From contig CALSFV010000034.1 in assembly GCA_943737045.1 (NCBI GenBank), positions 310,001 to 374,000 of the forward strand: a DNA stretch of 64,000 bases. The letters are read 5' to 3'. This DNA comes from Parapristionchus giblindavisi. Taxonomy: Eukaryota > Nematoda > Chromadorea > Rhabditida > Diplogasteridae. Positions 10,488 through 22,360 of this stretch are shown here, piece after piece. The notes beneath the pieces were generated by a model that was given only the letters and a program-made list of their open reading frames with translations, did not search any database and had not been told where the DNA came from. Every line of letters begins with the position of its first letter. Positions within the stretch are counted from its first letter, which is position 1. The translations under genes and the position numbers were made by a program.

Positions 10488-13294
10488 ATGTCATTTTTGG
10501 ATGGCATAACGGGTTTGATTTAACTTCATTTTAATATTAAAAATATAATATTTATATTATAGGATGTTGCTTCCCTATGACACAATTCATTATCTACAGT
10601 GCAATTCCTCCTGTTCTATCTATTTTCGTTTGTATTGTTATTTACAAAATATTCCGCCAAGTTTCAATGGTAATATTTTGTGCATATCTGCAAAGTTTGA
10701 TTTTAAATCATTAAATTGTTTTTTAATCAACAATTTGAAGGCAAATCGCATTCTTGATGAAAAAGCAGAGACGAAAGCGAAAAGAATCGTGAAAGCTATT
10801 ATTAAAAGTTTAGAGTCAAAAGTAGTAGAAGAAAAAGAAGATAAAGTTGAGAAACTATCGGATCCAATCTATCCCAGAGGTATGATTGAATAATATACGA
10901 ATGAATACACTTCCTCATCAATCTCATTCGAGATCTAGAAGATTTTATTGCTGTAAATTGTTCTTGAATAGCGAAAGAATAAGCTGTCTATATAAAGTCC
11001 TCGATTAATCGATAACTCGAAATTATCCAAAATTTAGAGATCATAAGAGAGTGAGAACAAAAACCTTGAATCATCCTCGATGTCAAAAGTATACACGCGA
11101 TCTCGACATAAATATAATTTATTTTGCTTCTTGATTAGAGACTCAAAAGTAATAGATGATCTTTTGAGATCTAACTTCTCGAATGTCCCCTATTATGTAC
11201 CTAGCGATAATATCTACATTTTCACTCATAGCTTGCTCACAACATTAAACTATATTGAAAACATTTTCAATCTATGTCTTTTAGGTCCACAAAACCCAAA
11301 TCCATCTCAATTAGCAGTCCAAGTAAGTCATAAATCAACTTTTAGCTGACACTAATGTAAATGAATCGTTTCAGTTTAAATCTGCAGAGACTATTCGATC
11401 TGAAGTTGCACTATCTCCTAGAACTCCTTCCAAGCAACCCGTATGCTCAATATCTATTTATTTATGATTAATGGCACATCCTGCTAATTTTAAACTTCAC
11501 TCTGGCTATGCTTTCTCGCAGACAAAGAAAGCGCGACAGTGTGTCGAGGTTCAAAGTAACTCGCGGTTTGCCTTTCAAATAAAATCCCAAGCTTATTTGA
11601 AACACTCTGATCCAACCATACAGGAGTGTGAGAGAGTTTACCTTCTTACAAGGGAATTATCTCATTGTCAGCTTTTTGCAAACTGGATGAAATTTTGCAT
11701 AGGTAGAGCTGAACGTATAAAGGGGGTATAAGGTCAATTGTGAAGTGTTAGTGTACAAAAGTTCTTCTTGATTTTCTTAATCCATTGAAGGAAGAGGGAG
11801 TGACTGCGGTTTCTGGTTACTCTACCCCGTTAACAACAAGCTTATCCGCAGATTGGGTCAATGTTTCACCACAAAACGATCAATCGACGGTATCATGCTT
11901 ATCGATTGATTCAACGTAACCATACAGTATTCTTAGTTACTCTCTGATGCTGTGACCGGTGCGACTGTTACCTTTGCCACCTCTGAAGATCCATCATCAT
12001 CTTTACTTAACTCCATTACTGGTGTACCTCAGAACCCTCGTGCTGTCTCACCCCAGAATACTGTTGATCTACTTGGTATCTTCCAATCGATAATTCGAAT
12101 TGATCATTTATCTTTCCAGATGATCCTGTATACGGTATAAAGACGTTCCGATACCCTCCTTCGGTGAGAAGATATTGATTTCAGATATTTGTAAGATCTA
12201 ATTTCAGCCGCCGGATAATCGGACCTTTCCTGAACGGAATTCTGATAGTGAAGTATTCCCTGAACGGAAGATCGTTAACGGAGTTCTTCATCAACAAAAT
12301 GTCGATAAAAGTAGTACACTATCGGAAGGATCTTTCGATCTCCCAAATAGACCCGAACCGAAGATCGATAATCGAATATTACCGGAACGTGGTTTGGATA
12401 ATAAAACTGTCCCTGAAAGGAATTTAAATCTGAAGAGTTTCCCTGAAATGAAGATCGATAACAGAACTTTCTCGGGACGGAAACCTGATAACTGGACATG
12501 TCCGACGAATGAAAGGGATTTGGATAATCGAACTATTCCTGAAAGGAGCTCCGAATTCCCCTCACGACGAGGTGCCTACATGGTTGAAAGCATTGGTTAG
12601 TTAACTATTCGGTGTTACATTTTCGAGGGAGGGGCACGCTGTCTCGAGTGTGAAAGACACTTCTACGTCCATTTTTCAGTGTGTGAAATCCGTTGGAATC
12701 TTGGCATTCCAATCGAATAGAGGGTAGAATAACGTTATTCTGTGGTTCTATATCTCTTATAAGTTTGTCAGATCACAAAATATAAAATGGACGTGGGCGT
12801 GTCAGTCACACAAGACTTCGTGCGCCCGTTTCGGAAATTTCAATTCAATTCAATTCAATTTATTCATATCAAGTATTATACAAGATGAAGGGAGGGAAAT
12901 TTAACAGCGCATAACAAAGAAATCAAAAATCGATGTTCAGATCCTCCATCATCAACCAATGAATCAACCGAATCATCGATTCGTCCCGCAAAGAATGATG
13001 TCATTGGAAGAGTACTGTATTTTTATTTGTGAAGTATTGACTGAACAAATTTAGGAAGTCAATCAAATTCCTTGGAGCGAACTACCGCTGAAGAACACTT
13101 CTGCCAAACGAACTGGGTAGGTGTTTGATCTTTGATCTTTAATATTTAATCTTTGGTCTTTGATCTTTTATTGTTATATGTGTTTTCTTTTTTTCTCATT
13201 CAGTAGCTTGACGAGACGTGCTAGAGAATGGCTGACGGCTAATCGAAGTTCATCGAATTCTGAAATAGATCCTAATTCGTCCCAAAGATATTAA
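10488..13294 (+). CDS. Single-pass membrane protein with DNRTxPER repeats
   Basis: Not a recognised family. Twelve exons: 10488-10512, 10563-10669, 10741-10879, 11285-11322, 11375-11440, 11791-11889, 11937-12075, 12120-12163, 12208-12595, 12941-13011, 13055-13116, 13204-13294, giving 422 aa. Residues 17-39 form one membrane span (FIIYSAIPPVLSIFVCIVIY) after a short N-terminus, followed by a Lys/Glu-rich helix (about 45-90), then Ser/Thr/Pro-rich, probably disordered sequence. Residues 220-348, one large exon, carry a degenerate repeat: DNRTFPER, DNRILPER, DNKTVPER, DNRTFSGR, DNRTIPER. The basic C-terminus has RRAREWLTANR. With no signal peptide before the span, a type III (C-terminus cytoplasmic) or tail-out orientation cannot be decided. 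The intron at 11441-11790 holds a TTAA MITE and the one at 12596-12940 a 0.25 kb repeat. AATAAA follows the stop. Convergent with the next gene. Confidence 0.72.
11473..11590. mobile_element. TTAA MITE in membrane-protein intron 5
   Basis: It begins GGCACATCCTGCTAATTTTA after TTAAT and contains CTCTGGCTATGCTTTCTCGC, GACAAAGAAAGCGCGAC and the matching right half. It lies in the 350-base intron between exons ending 11440 and starting 11791, which explains that intron's size. Confidence 0.5.
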
Positions 13295-13818
13295 GAGTAA
13301 TAAAGTTGTGTCTCAATTAGAGTTAGTAATAATTATAAACAATTTTAAACATACATACAATAAGGATAAACATTAATGTTTAATGCGATAGTTGAAAGCC
13401 CATTTATTTACATTCAAAACGTAAATGAAATGTGCCAAAGAGAGAAATGATCGTTGAAAATACAAAAGAATCGGTATAAAGGACAATAAAAATCCATGAA
13501 GGAACGGATACTGTTGGCGAATCGATTGTTGGGATACTGTAAGTATACTGTAATGGAATCGAAGGTAACAACTGTTGATAAAGCTACTCCTATAGCATAT
13601 TAAACAATGGAACAATGGAGAAGGAGAATGCACCAAGTAACGAGAATCATCATAGTGGGAGGAGGAATTGTGGTGCACATGCTAGATGGAGTGATATTGT
13701 AGTGTGAGGTGAAGACGAAGTTTCACAATCGTCTACCCACACCATGCACTCGCTACGCTACTCGTGTTGTGCGACTAGATTTGTATAGATTATGATATAG
13801 ATTAATAAATGAAAATGA
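13295..13818. other. Convergent intergenic spacer
   Basis: It lies between the 3' ends of the membrane-protein and saposin-domain genes and contains AATAAA at 13299-13304 for the former. No credible coding exon was seen; the open frame on the minus strand at 13373-13678 has no homology or splice context that I recognise. Confidence 0.5.
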
Positions 13819-16800
13819 TTAGGCGATATCTGCGATTTGCATATCCGTTTGTACAACACGATTGACCACCTGTAAAGATCAAAGATCAATATACGATTTT
13901 GTCTCACGGTTCTACGATGATGTCGATATTTCGTCCTTCTACCGTAGTTTAGCTACAGTACCCTTGTTGGTCTAGCAATAGCCATCTTCGCAGGTCCTTC
14001 GCTTTCCTCTTCCTTCACTTCAACTTTCGTTTGAGCAGGTTCAGGCACAGAATGAGCATCGGTTAAGAATGCCACTGTCGGATGAGCAGACAGTGATGGT
14101 GCCTAGAATCATTCCATAATATTTAAATTAATCAATAAATCAATAAATGAATGAATCAATAAATAAACCTTCGTAGATGGATTACACTGAACTGGAGCAC
14201 GAATAGGCTGTTTTCCTTTAGGTGGTTCAGCATTATTTGAAGAAACTGTTGACGTAACTGCAGGGGCCTCCTTCAATAAGGTTACAGTTAGAACATTTTA
14301 TGATCAATAAGAGGCTACATTTGAAAACTCAAAGATCAGTAATAGTGTAAAGGTTCAACAGGTTATTTATGCAGAAAGAGTAGCAAATTCAAAGTAGCAC
14401 ATACCACTGAGGCAGCTGTAACGGTAGATGGATGATCCACAACGAATTCATGGAATGCTACCGTAGTCTCTTCTCGAGGAGGAATAGTCACTGATTTGCT
14501 CATGAAACCTAAACCACTCAATATAGATCAATATTCAAGCTACAGTATACCGATATCATCATCAACGGTCTTTTTCGCTTCGAGAATCGTCGATTGGAGT
14601 ATTCTTCGTGCTTCTTCTTCTGTATCTTTTGGAATGAATTTTGGCGTTTCGGTGGTTGCGAATAGTGTGGTCGGTTCGGGCTGAATAATCAATAATTAGA
14701 AGATTTTAACGATCAATAAACTTACTCCGCTTTCCTCAGTTGTAGTAGCCGGAGCAGATTCGGAAGGCGATGATTCGGCCTTCAAGAATATAAGTAGTTG
14801 CATAACATCAAAATATAAATGCGAAGTAGTGGATTGTGAACAAAAAAGTGAACCTTTAGAGCATCTTCTTCCTGAGCGAGTGCGGATTCAGTAGAGTGAA
14901 GAAGTGAATCGATTGTTGTACCAGACTGATCCTATATTAGTGTATACTAATATTCATTTTAATGGGTATATGGTCTGCTGATGGCATATTCATGCACTAT
15001 TCTTCTGAACAAAATATAAACTTATTTGGCTACCTGACTTTGAGCTTCTGCTACGGCTTCTTCTGTTGTAGAAGTTGTAGGTATAGCGTCCTTAATTATT
15101 AAAGATGGAGATCGTGAATGTTTAAAATCTATTGCCGAGTATACAAAAAGCGCGCCATTACTCTTCGGCCGCAAGATACTTCTTTCATATTTCCAGCAAT
15201 TAAAAAACTGGATCATAAATAATGTCTTTAACAGTTTCTCTTAACAGAAAAAAATCGTGAGACTCCACCTTTATCCAAAATCCTCATTAGAAGTAAGTGA
15301 TAGCAATTATCAGGGAAAACCTTCACAATAGATATTCGAGGTTAAAAGTTGACAAACCTTGACCACTGCGGTTACACCCATTTCAGTCAAGAAGTCAATG
15401 GCTGGCTTCGAGCCTGGTGTTAGTTTGGTCAATTTGGTCGGAGTAGACTCCGCCTTTGACAGATCCACCTTCGTCGCTTCCTGTAATCTTTATGTATTTT
15501 TTTCATTCTGAAAGAACTATTATACCTCCTCAACTCCAGTGCCGGGTGTTGATGAGCCGAGTGGGGTCTGAAAGATTTCCAATTCATGTATATAAAAATA
15601 TATATTATTGAATAAGCATAGCAAGCAATATTTCTTTCTAAGATACAGATGTTCAAAGTACGATTTGAGATAATGCAACTATGAGCACAGTCAATCGTAG
15701 TTGCTTTTATTGGTGTACGTGCACAAATCTTCATTTTAAAAGTCTCTTCAGATTGCATCTTCTGAACAAAAAAGGTAAATATCGGATATTTGGGACTTAA
15801 CATTTCCTATGCCAAACCACTATTTTCTGCACAAATTAGAAAAACTATGGCACATAGATGCATTATCTCAAATCGCAATTTGAACATTTGTATTTCAGAA
15901 ATTCCGTTCGGGCGAAAACTTTGGACCGCTACTGTACGTGTTGCATTTGCTCGTGTTCTAATTCGATTATTGATTGATCTATATTTACCTCAGCAGTTGT
16001 AGTAGTCATATTATCATTCCAATCTCCAAAGTCAGGCTTCCAATCATCCTCTCCCGATCCTTCTACTTCACCCTGTAAAAGTCTCTATTGACTTTCATTT
16101 TTACTGAATCCATTTCATACTTGACAAAACATGCATTCAGATGAATCAAATACGATGAAAATAGACAGGATGCGAAAAAAAAACTCCAGTGTAGTTTCAC
16201 CACACAAGATATCTCCTTATTAGAAAAAATAGTTTCTGTTCTTCATCTGGCCTTCTGACATCCGTGGTAGTTTTGAATAATATTTATCTTATGTGGGGAC
16301 ACATCCCCAACTACCACGAACGTGGCAAGCGCCTAATTCCTGCCACATTGGAAACCATTGACTAGTGTTCCATATTTACTTCAAAACTACAAATAGATCA
16401 AAGATCAAGGTACTACCTCTGGTAGATTCAATCTCAATGGTTTGAATCCAATCGTTTCTTCATGAGTTCGTTTGAATTCTTTCCTCCATTTCTCCTCTTC
16501 AGCCATCACTATCTATAACTTTCAAATAAACATGTGTAATGAATAAATTTTCTGAACTCTATCTCTTTGACTTCACACAATCTATCACGCTCCGAGATAA
16601 TTTGACTGTCCGCTCTGGACACAATCTCTTGCAGACAAAGAAAACAAGAAAGCATTGTCAGAGCGGAGAATTTCGAAGTAGCTCGTGGTGTTCCTTTCAC
16701 GTCTACATGAAATAAAGTGTTACCTGTCTCTGTTTTTCGTTTTCCAATCTCCATTTTACTCTCAATTCATCTTCCTCTTTCTGTTGTGCTTCAAGTTCAT

Positions 16801-18760
16801 CCATACGTTGATCAGCCTCGAGGACCTTTAAATAGTTTTTTTTATTATTATTTTTTCATTATAGATTGTATCCAACATTTAAAAAATGGAACTAAAAGTG
16901 ATTAATACCATAGATCACCTCATTGCTGTCCTTACAGTGTTTCTCAGCGATGCACAAATTCTCAGCACTGTCTGATTTGATTTGATCGACTTTCGTCTGA
17001 AAATTATAATTTTTTCGTGATAATCATCATAATATTTGTTTAGCAAGTCGTGTTCATTTAACGAACAAACAGATAAAAATGCACGTTGTTTTCAATTATA
17101 CGTGTGATGTGACCTTATTCTGTATACTCTATTCTTATTATAGTCTATTGGAGTTACTGTATAGTCCAAATGCCCTAATATCTTATTTCATATCTTACTT
17201 TTTCGATCAATTTACATGAAAAGTGCGCCTGTCCAATGTGTCTTTGATCCTCACACGACTTGATCAATTCCTGAGATTAGATTAGAGATTAGAAATGAAT
17301 GGAAATTTCGGTTTTTGTATCAGATGTAGACTACATATTTCACAAAACGAAAATCCATAAGGCACAATTATTATTTGAGCATACCTATGCATATTTACAT
17401 TTTCTAGTAAATTTAACGTTCAGACAAACCAAGAATTCATTAACTACGAGATTTGTTCCTTTGTTCTCATGGCAGAAAAAAAATCATTACTTCTCACTTT
17501 TTTATTTTTACAAAAAATATAAGCAAACAAGAAAAGAATTCCATCAAGTTGGAAGATTGATGTCTTTCACACAATTTTGCCATCGCCTTCCCTTATCAAA
17601 TTCTAATCAATGTTTTGAGTGATATAGGGAAGAAATAGTGTAAGAAACATTTGGAGTCGAAGAAACAGTCAGCAAAATAGAATAAAAGTGACGCGATTTG
17701 GATTCGTATCGTGTTATTGTGTTAGAGAAGAATAGAGTTGGGGTTTTAGAGAGTAGTATAGAAAAGGACTGAAGCAAAGCATAGACAAACGTGTTTAACT
17801 TTTAACCCCTTTGGTTCTACTTTCTAAGAGTGTCAACACTTATGTGATTGATTTGTCAATGAATCAATCGATAATTATGGAATAGATAAGAATCTTTTAT
17901 GTACTGACTTGGGTGAATGCCTCCGATCCTTTCTTCGTTATCTCTTCTTTTAATCTTCCTACGATCTTCAGACAGAATCCACATTGAAGATTCTCTCCGA
18001 TATACTTTGTCAGATCGACATGAATGGGAGCAGAGGCATTGTAGTCAGTGAAGGGATGATCCTTGTCGAACCTTAATCAATAATCAATCAAATATGGAAA
18101 CAGCTATCGAATTCTTTTTTTAGAGTAGACTAGAATTCTTGAGTATATGCCAATTACACGATCGATAGTGAAAAAATAAAGTAAAACTATTCAATGTTTT
18201 TCGTTGTTTATCACATTTAGGAAAATCTGTGGACTGTGACACCTAAACGATCATTCGCATGACAAACATACAGGTTCTTAAAATTGGCAATTCACAATAC
18301 TAACACTTAATTTTACTTTAATATATAATAAAACTATAAGAACTCACTCAATATGATATGATCCCTTGGGCATCGGAATGAATCTTGCATTGTTCTCATT
18401 AGGCGGTATGACAAACTTGGTCGAAGGATCAAAAACGGGAAGCGGAATCGGTTTTACTTGCTAAAATAAATCGATTAATCTCTTGATAAAAGTTCTCATG
18501 AACGGGTTTAAGAGGTGTATCGGGGTAGATGGTCAAAGAACAATTAGAGTGTTTTCACTTACATCTAATAGACCTCTAGCCTCGGGATTAGCCGGTATTC
18601 CCCAATCAGTTGTAGTCGGAGGCGAATATGTCGTTCCGATTATCTCATCCAATGTTAACTGTGCAGCATCTTCGAGAGCCGGAAGTGCGATGACCGGGGA
18701 ATAGAAGAATGTACACGAAGTTATAAAGAGTATACGAAGAGAAGAAGAAGACAATACCAT
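13819..18760 (-). CDS. Secreted saposin-B domain protein with long T/E-rich tail
   Basis: Eighteen exons, 5' to 3': 18760-18563, 18460-18348, 18071-17909, 17270-17199, 16996-16919, 16825-16724, 16512-16417, 16072-15989, 15567-15526, 15480-15358, 15090-15034, 14931-14854, 14779-14726, 14680-14551, 14508-14405, 14270-14169, 14102-13962, 13869-13819; 595 aa. MVLSSSSLRILFITSC opens a signal peptide ending near IALPA. Six cysteines at 134, 137, 164, 177, 197 and 203 (CGFC, then 26, 12, 19 and 5 residues between) match a saposin-B/SapB fold, which binds or perturbs lipids. Next come a charged helix (about 209-275) and a tail of about 320 residues rich in Thr, Glu, Pro and Ala. Most introns are phase 0, so exons could be added or dropped without frameshift. 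An in-frame Met 13 codons upstream (18799) is possible. The final exon is the least sure; reading on from 13962 instead gives a stop at 13955. Function unknown. Confidence 0.75.
16590..16705. mobile_element. TTAA-family MITE in saposin-gene intron
   Basis: It contains ATAATTTGACTGTCCGCTCTGG, read as AATTTGA then CGCTCTGG, with GACAAAGAAA at the centre and GTCAGAGCGGAGAATTTCG on the right, mirrored like the other copies. It lies wholly inside the intron between exons 16825-16724 and 16512-16417. Confidence 0.5.
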
Positions 18761-20417
18761 CTTAGTGTGTGTGTGTCGAAAGAGGAAAGAGATGGCCAAT
18801 ACAATTCCTCTCTCTCTCTCTATTACTCGAGAGTAGAGGACGAGTTAGGTAAGTGAGATGAAGAGGGAGGGGACAGAGGTAGAGGTAGAGGCAGAGGTAG
18901 AGGTAGAGGTAGAGGTAGAGGTAGATGCAGAGGTAGAGAGTACTTTGGCATCTAATCGGCTCCCGTTATGGTCTTGCTACACTTTATGAGTAGAGTATTG
19001 TCAATACTCTATTCAGCGAGGATTGTGGTCTAGATAGCTATGATCAAAGACTATAAACAATGGAAAGAGGATCGATTGCGAGTAATTCGCCCGATTTAGT
19101 TACCTCTGTTATTAACTTGTGAGTGGTTCCCTAAGTAGATAATAATCCTACCAATAGAGAAGAGCCTTCATCTAGTTGCTGGGAATGTTGTTGTTTTGGC
19201 TGCTTACCTATTCGAACAGTTTACAACTTTTAAATCTCTGGTTTGATTTGATTAAGTATTTAAGATTAAGTACCGTTTCGATCTGTCAACAACTCCAACT
19301 AAAGAGATTCTTTCGCAAGTAATGAATTATTTTCGGACATTCGTGTATGATTGTAATATTGCGTTGAAATCGATAGGCTATCAATGTATAGGCACATGTT
19401 TTCATTCTCCAATCATTCAATCATTCGATGTTCCTTCAGACAAATAAAGAAACAATCGCGTATTTCGATCACAAAAAGGGCGTTGGTTGTGGGGTTTTCT
19501 ATATTTGATATCCTACGTCCAAACGAGAAAAGGGAAACATTTGTCACAAAATGTGACAAAACTTCACAGTTAGTTAAGTTTATCCTTTTGTATTTTTTAA
19601 AGTTTGGAATTATCAGACTGCAAAATTGTTGCGAAATTTTGGAAATCGTTTTGTAAAGCATCATTCAGCCTAATTATTTTTAAAATGTCATACATTTATC
19701 GTGCAAACACTCATATTTTCTCTACCATCGTTGAGAAAAAACTAGGAGAATACATTTAGGAAATCAAAGTATTCAAAAGAGAAAAAGTCCTTATGATTGT
19801 TTATTGAAATTTGTGACGTTTTTCGTTTTAAAAGGATATACGCTCTCAATGGCTATTCGATTAGCGAATAGTTCATCTAATATGTACTTCAAACTACATC
19901 AACTGTGGTAACCACAAGAGGATGATGTTGCAGACAATTAATTTAATTTTTAGACAAAATCTTATCCGAGAGACTATTTTGTACTTCATCTTATTCCATA
20001 CAACCATTACACATGAAAATGGTCATGAACCGTCGCCTCGTTCACTTTTCTCTTCTCAAACAACACAATTTCCCTTAGTTTCTTGCACAGTAAACACGTT
20101 TACAAGACTAGTCAGTTCTATCATATTATCATCGCATCCAGATCAACTTGAATATTATTCCATTTTTCGTCTATTGTTTAGTTTTTTTCTCGTTTTATTT
20201 GATCCTATTGTCATCTCGTTCATAAATAAAGAATAATGTCGAATTGTGGGTAGTAGTATCCTTTATTTGTTTGTTCTATTGGGTGTGGGTCGAGGGGTAA
20301 GGGCTAAAGGGGGGGGGGATAAACAGATGGAAAAGGGTACTGAAACCGGCTTGATGAGTGCCAAAAGCACACACATATCCATATGTGATAGATCATACTA
20401 AGTAAAGAGTAGAGAAT
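18761..20417. promoter_or_regulatory. Shared upstream region of two divergent secreted-protein genes
   Basis: The saposin-domain gene starts leftward at 18760 and the small secreted-protein gene rightward at 20418, so both promoters lie here. Visible structure: GTGT and CTCT runs at 18765-18830, a GAGGTA hexamer tract at 18875-18936, and a run of nine or ten G near 20310. No TATA box or known operator is identified. No coding exon is credible within it. Confidence 0.45.
18875..18936. repeat. Hexanucleotide tract (GAGGTA)n
   Basis: About ten tandem copies of GAGGTA, with GAGGCA and GATGCA variants, about 115 bases upstream of the saposin-gene start codon. Purine strand asymmetry is complete over the tract. 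Confidence 0.85.
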
Positions 20418-22189
20418 ATGTGTAGTCTTCTATCATTCATAATCGTCTCCAGTCTTCTTCTATTTAGTAGATCAGCCGAATTTGATGGAGAAGCCTCATT
20501 GAGTTTAGATGAACCGCCGAATGAATACTTGAATAGGTCAGAGTACTATTTTATTTTATTTTATTTACCATTCGTTTATTTATGTAATGTTATTCGTAGA
20601 CAATATTCGTAGTTTTTATTGCTATTATTCGTAGTTTTTATTGCTTTTAAGCATTTTTATAAGAACTTTTTTGTTCGTTTTTTTTTGCAAAAAAAGTGCA
20701 TTTTCGATTCTACTATACCTCGCATAATTTCATTCGTACATTTAACAGGAGAAATTCCATATTTTAAATTTTTAAAAGTGTTCATCAAATGAAAGAATAA
20801 GTAAACACGCAATTTAATATTTATATTGTTCAGAGAATTGAATCTCATTCTGAACCGTGTAGCACCCGCCCAATTCTTTCGTCCTGATTTTAAGAAGCAA
20901 GATGTGTCCGTCCATGAAGAATTATCGGAATCATTCACAAATGATGTTGATGCTGAAGAATATGGAGGTGCATTTTTATGATTTTTGAACTGAACTGTTT
21001 ATTAATCTACAATCTGAAATCAATATTTTCCTTGTATTCAACATACTCATAATAAAATCAAAGGAATTAAAGAAAAAAATCCACCATCAGAACCAGGGAC
21101 TCGAAAAAATTCGAAAAACGAAAAAAAATCGAATTTTCATCATCAACTCGCTAAGTTCCAAATTAATTTTTTTTCAAAAATGTCATAAATTTTTGAAAAT
21201 TAGTAATTTTTAACGTAAAATTAATTTTCGACTTTTTTCGATTTTTTTCGATTTTTTTGGTCGAAAAACTTTTTCGAGAAAGTATCGAAAATTCGAAAAA
21301 ATTCGAAAAAATCGAAAAACGAAAAATGCACATTCGTGATCAGAAATCGCTACAACGACAACCATCAGACCTACACACATTACCTCTCTTGTTCTTTTTT
21401 CTGATGGAATAAAGAAATAGATGAATGAATAAATATTTTTGAGAGGTGTATCTTTTTGCTATTTTTGGTTGCTATCCATTCCAAATTAGAAGCGCGGCTA
21501 ATATCTATAAGTAGAAGTTGAATCACTCCAATTGTTTGTCAATTTCCGGTTCTCTGATAGGTATAAACGATAGTGCTTAACCTTAGGTAATCTGGCACCT
21601 AAGCTTCTCGTTTATGGTCAAGACGAAAACAATCATTGATGATTGTTTGAGCGTCTTGACTGACTCTTTTTCGACAAGAGAATGTTACAGTATCAACACA
21701 TTTAAGCGTAGGCCACCTTATGGCATTTCAAATACCTATTCCTCACCAGTTTTTCGAGCTGACAAAGCAATATGCGATCAATTATCGATATTTTTATATG
21801 GCAGTTGCCTTTAATAGTCACAATCGAATTTATCTGAATAGGAAATTGCAATAAATAACTGTGTCTCTCGTCGACAGAATAAGCAGAAAAAATGTGTGTC
21901 AAATATGAAGATCAACGATGTTTTCATAACTTTCACACTAATTTCTACATCATGAATAATATTTCATTGAGATATCACTCGGCATGACGTCGTTGACATC
22001 TCTCCGGTCGATTTTCCATTAGATACAACAGAAGGAAGTGATGGTGTGACTACCGTATCTAATACATTTGATGGTGTAGCTACAGTATCATTTGGTGACG
22101 CTTCTACCGTATCTACTACCACACCACGACTTCTCGTGTTTGCCAAACACCGACGATTACCAACCATCGTCTTCCCACCTGATCGTTAG
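20418..22189 (+). CDS. Small secreted protein of unknown family
   Basis: Three exons (20418-20536, 20834-20967, 21972-22189) give 156 aa. Residues 1-19 are a signal peptide (MCSLLSFIIVSSLLLFSRS). The mature part is acidic to residue ~85 (EFDGEASLSLDEPPNEY, HEELSESFTNDVDAEEYGG), then has a Thr/Ser/Val repeat (VTTVSN, VATVSF, STVSTTT), and ends strongly basic and hydrophobic (RLLVFAKHRRLPTIVFPPDR). The acidic-then-basic layout recalls a precursor cleaved to release a cationic peptide, though no clear dibasic site precedes it; this is inference only. Intron 2 (about 1 kb) carries a TCGAAAAA-rich repeat, and a further small exon there cannot be excluded. Head-to-head with the saposin-domain gene, and 171 bases from the 3' end of histidine ammonia-lyase. 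Confidence 0.65.
21065..21335. repeat. Self-complementary TCGAAAAA low-complexity tract
   Basis: Runs of ATTCGAAAAA on the left and TTTTTTCGATTTTT with TCGAAAAATTCG on the right form a loose inverted repeat inside intron 2 of the small secreted-protein gene. Simple-sequence expansion or a decayed MITE would both explain it. Confidence 0.5.
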
Positions 22190-22360
22190 ATTATTCTATT
22201 TATTTGTTTATGTATTATGTTCATAAATATTGTATTTTGTATTGAAATTTATTCGTCAATATACATAATAAAAGCAAAAACGAAGACCTGGCAAGAAAAA
22301 TCGATATGTAAACATTACAAAATTAAATTCAATGTGAATCATGACAACATCAAAATCTTT

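Noticed and set aside
18761..18799. Alternative upstream start for the saposin-domain protein (MAISFLFRHTHTK)
   Set aside because: It would put 13 residues with Arg and His before the signal peptide; the second Met gives a standard signal sequence. Kept only as a possibility.
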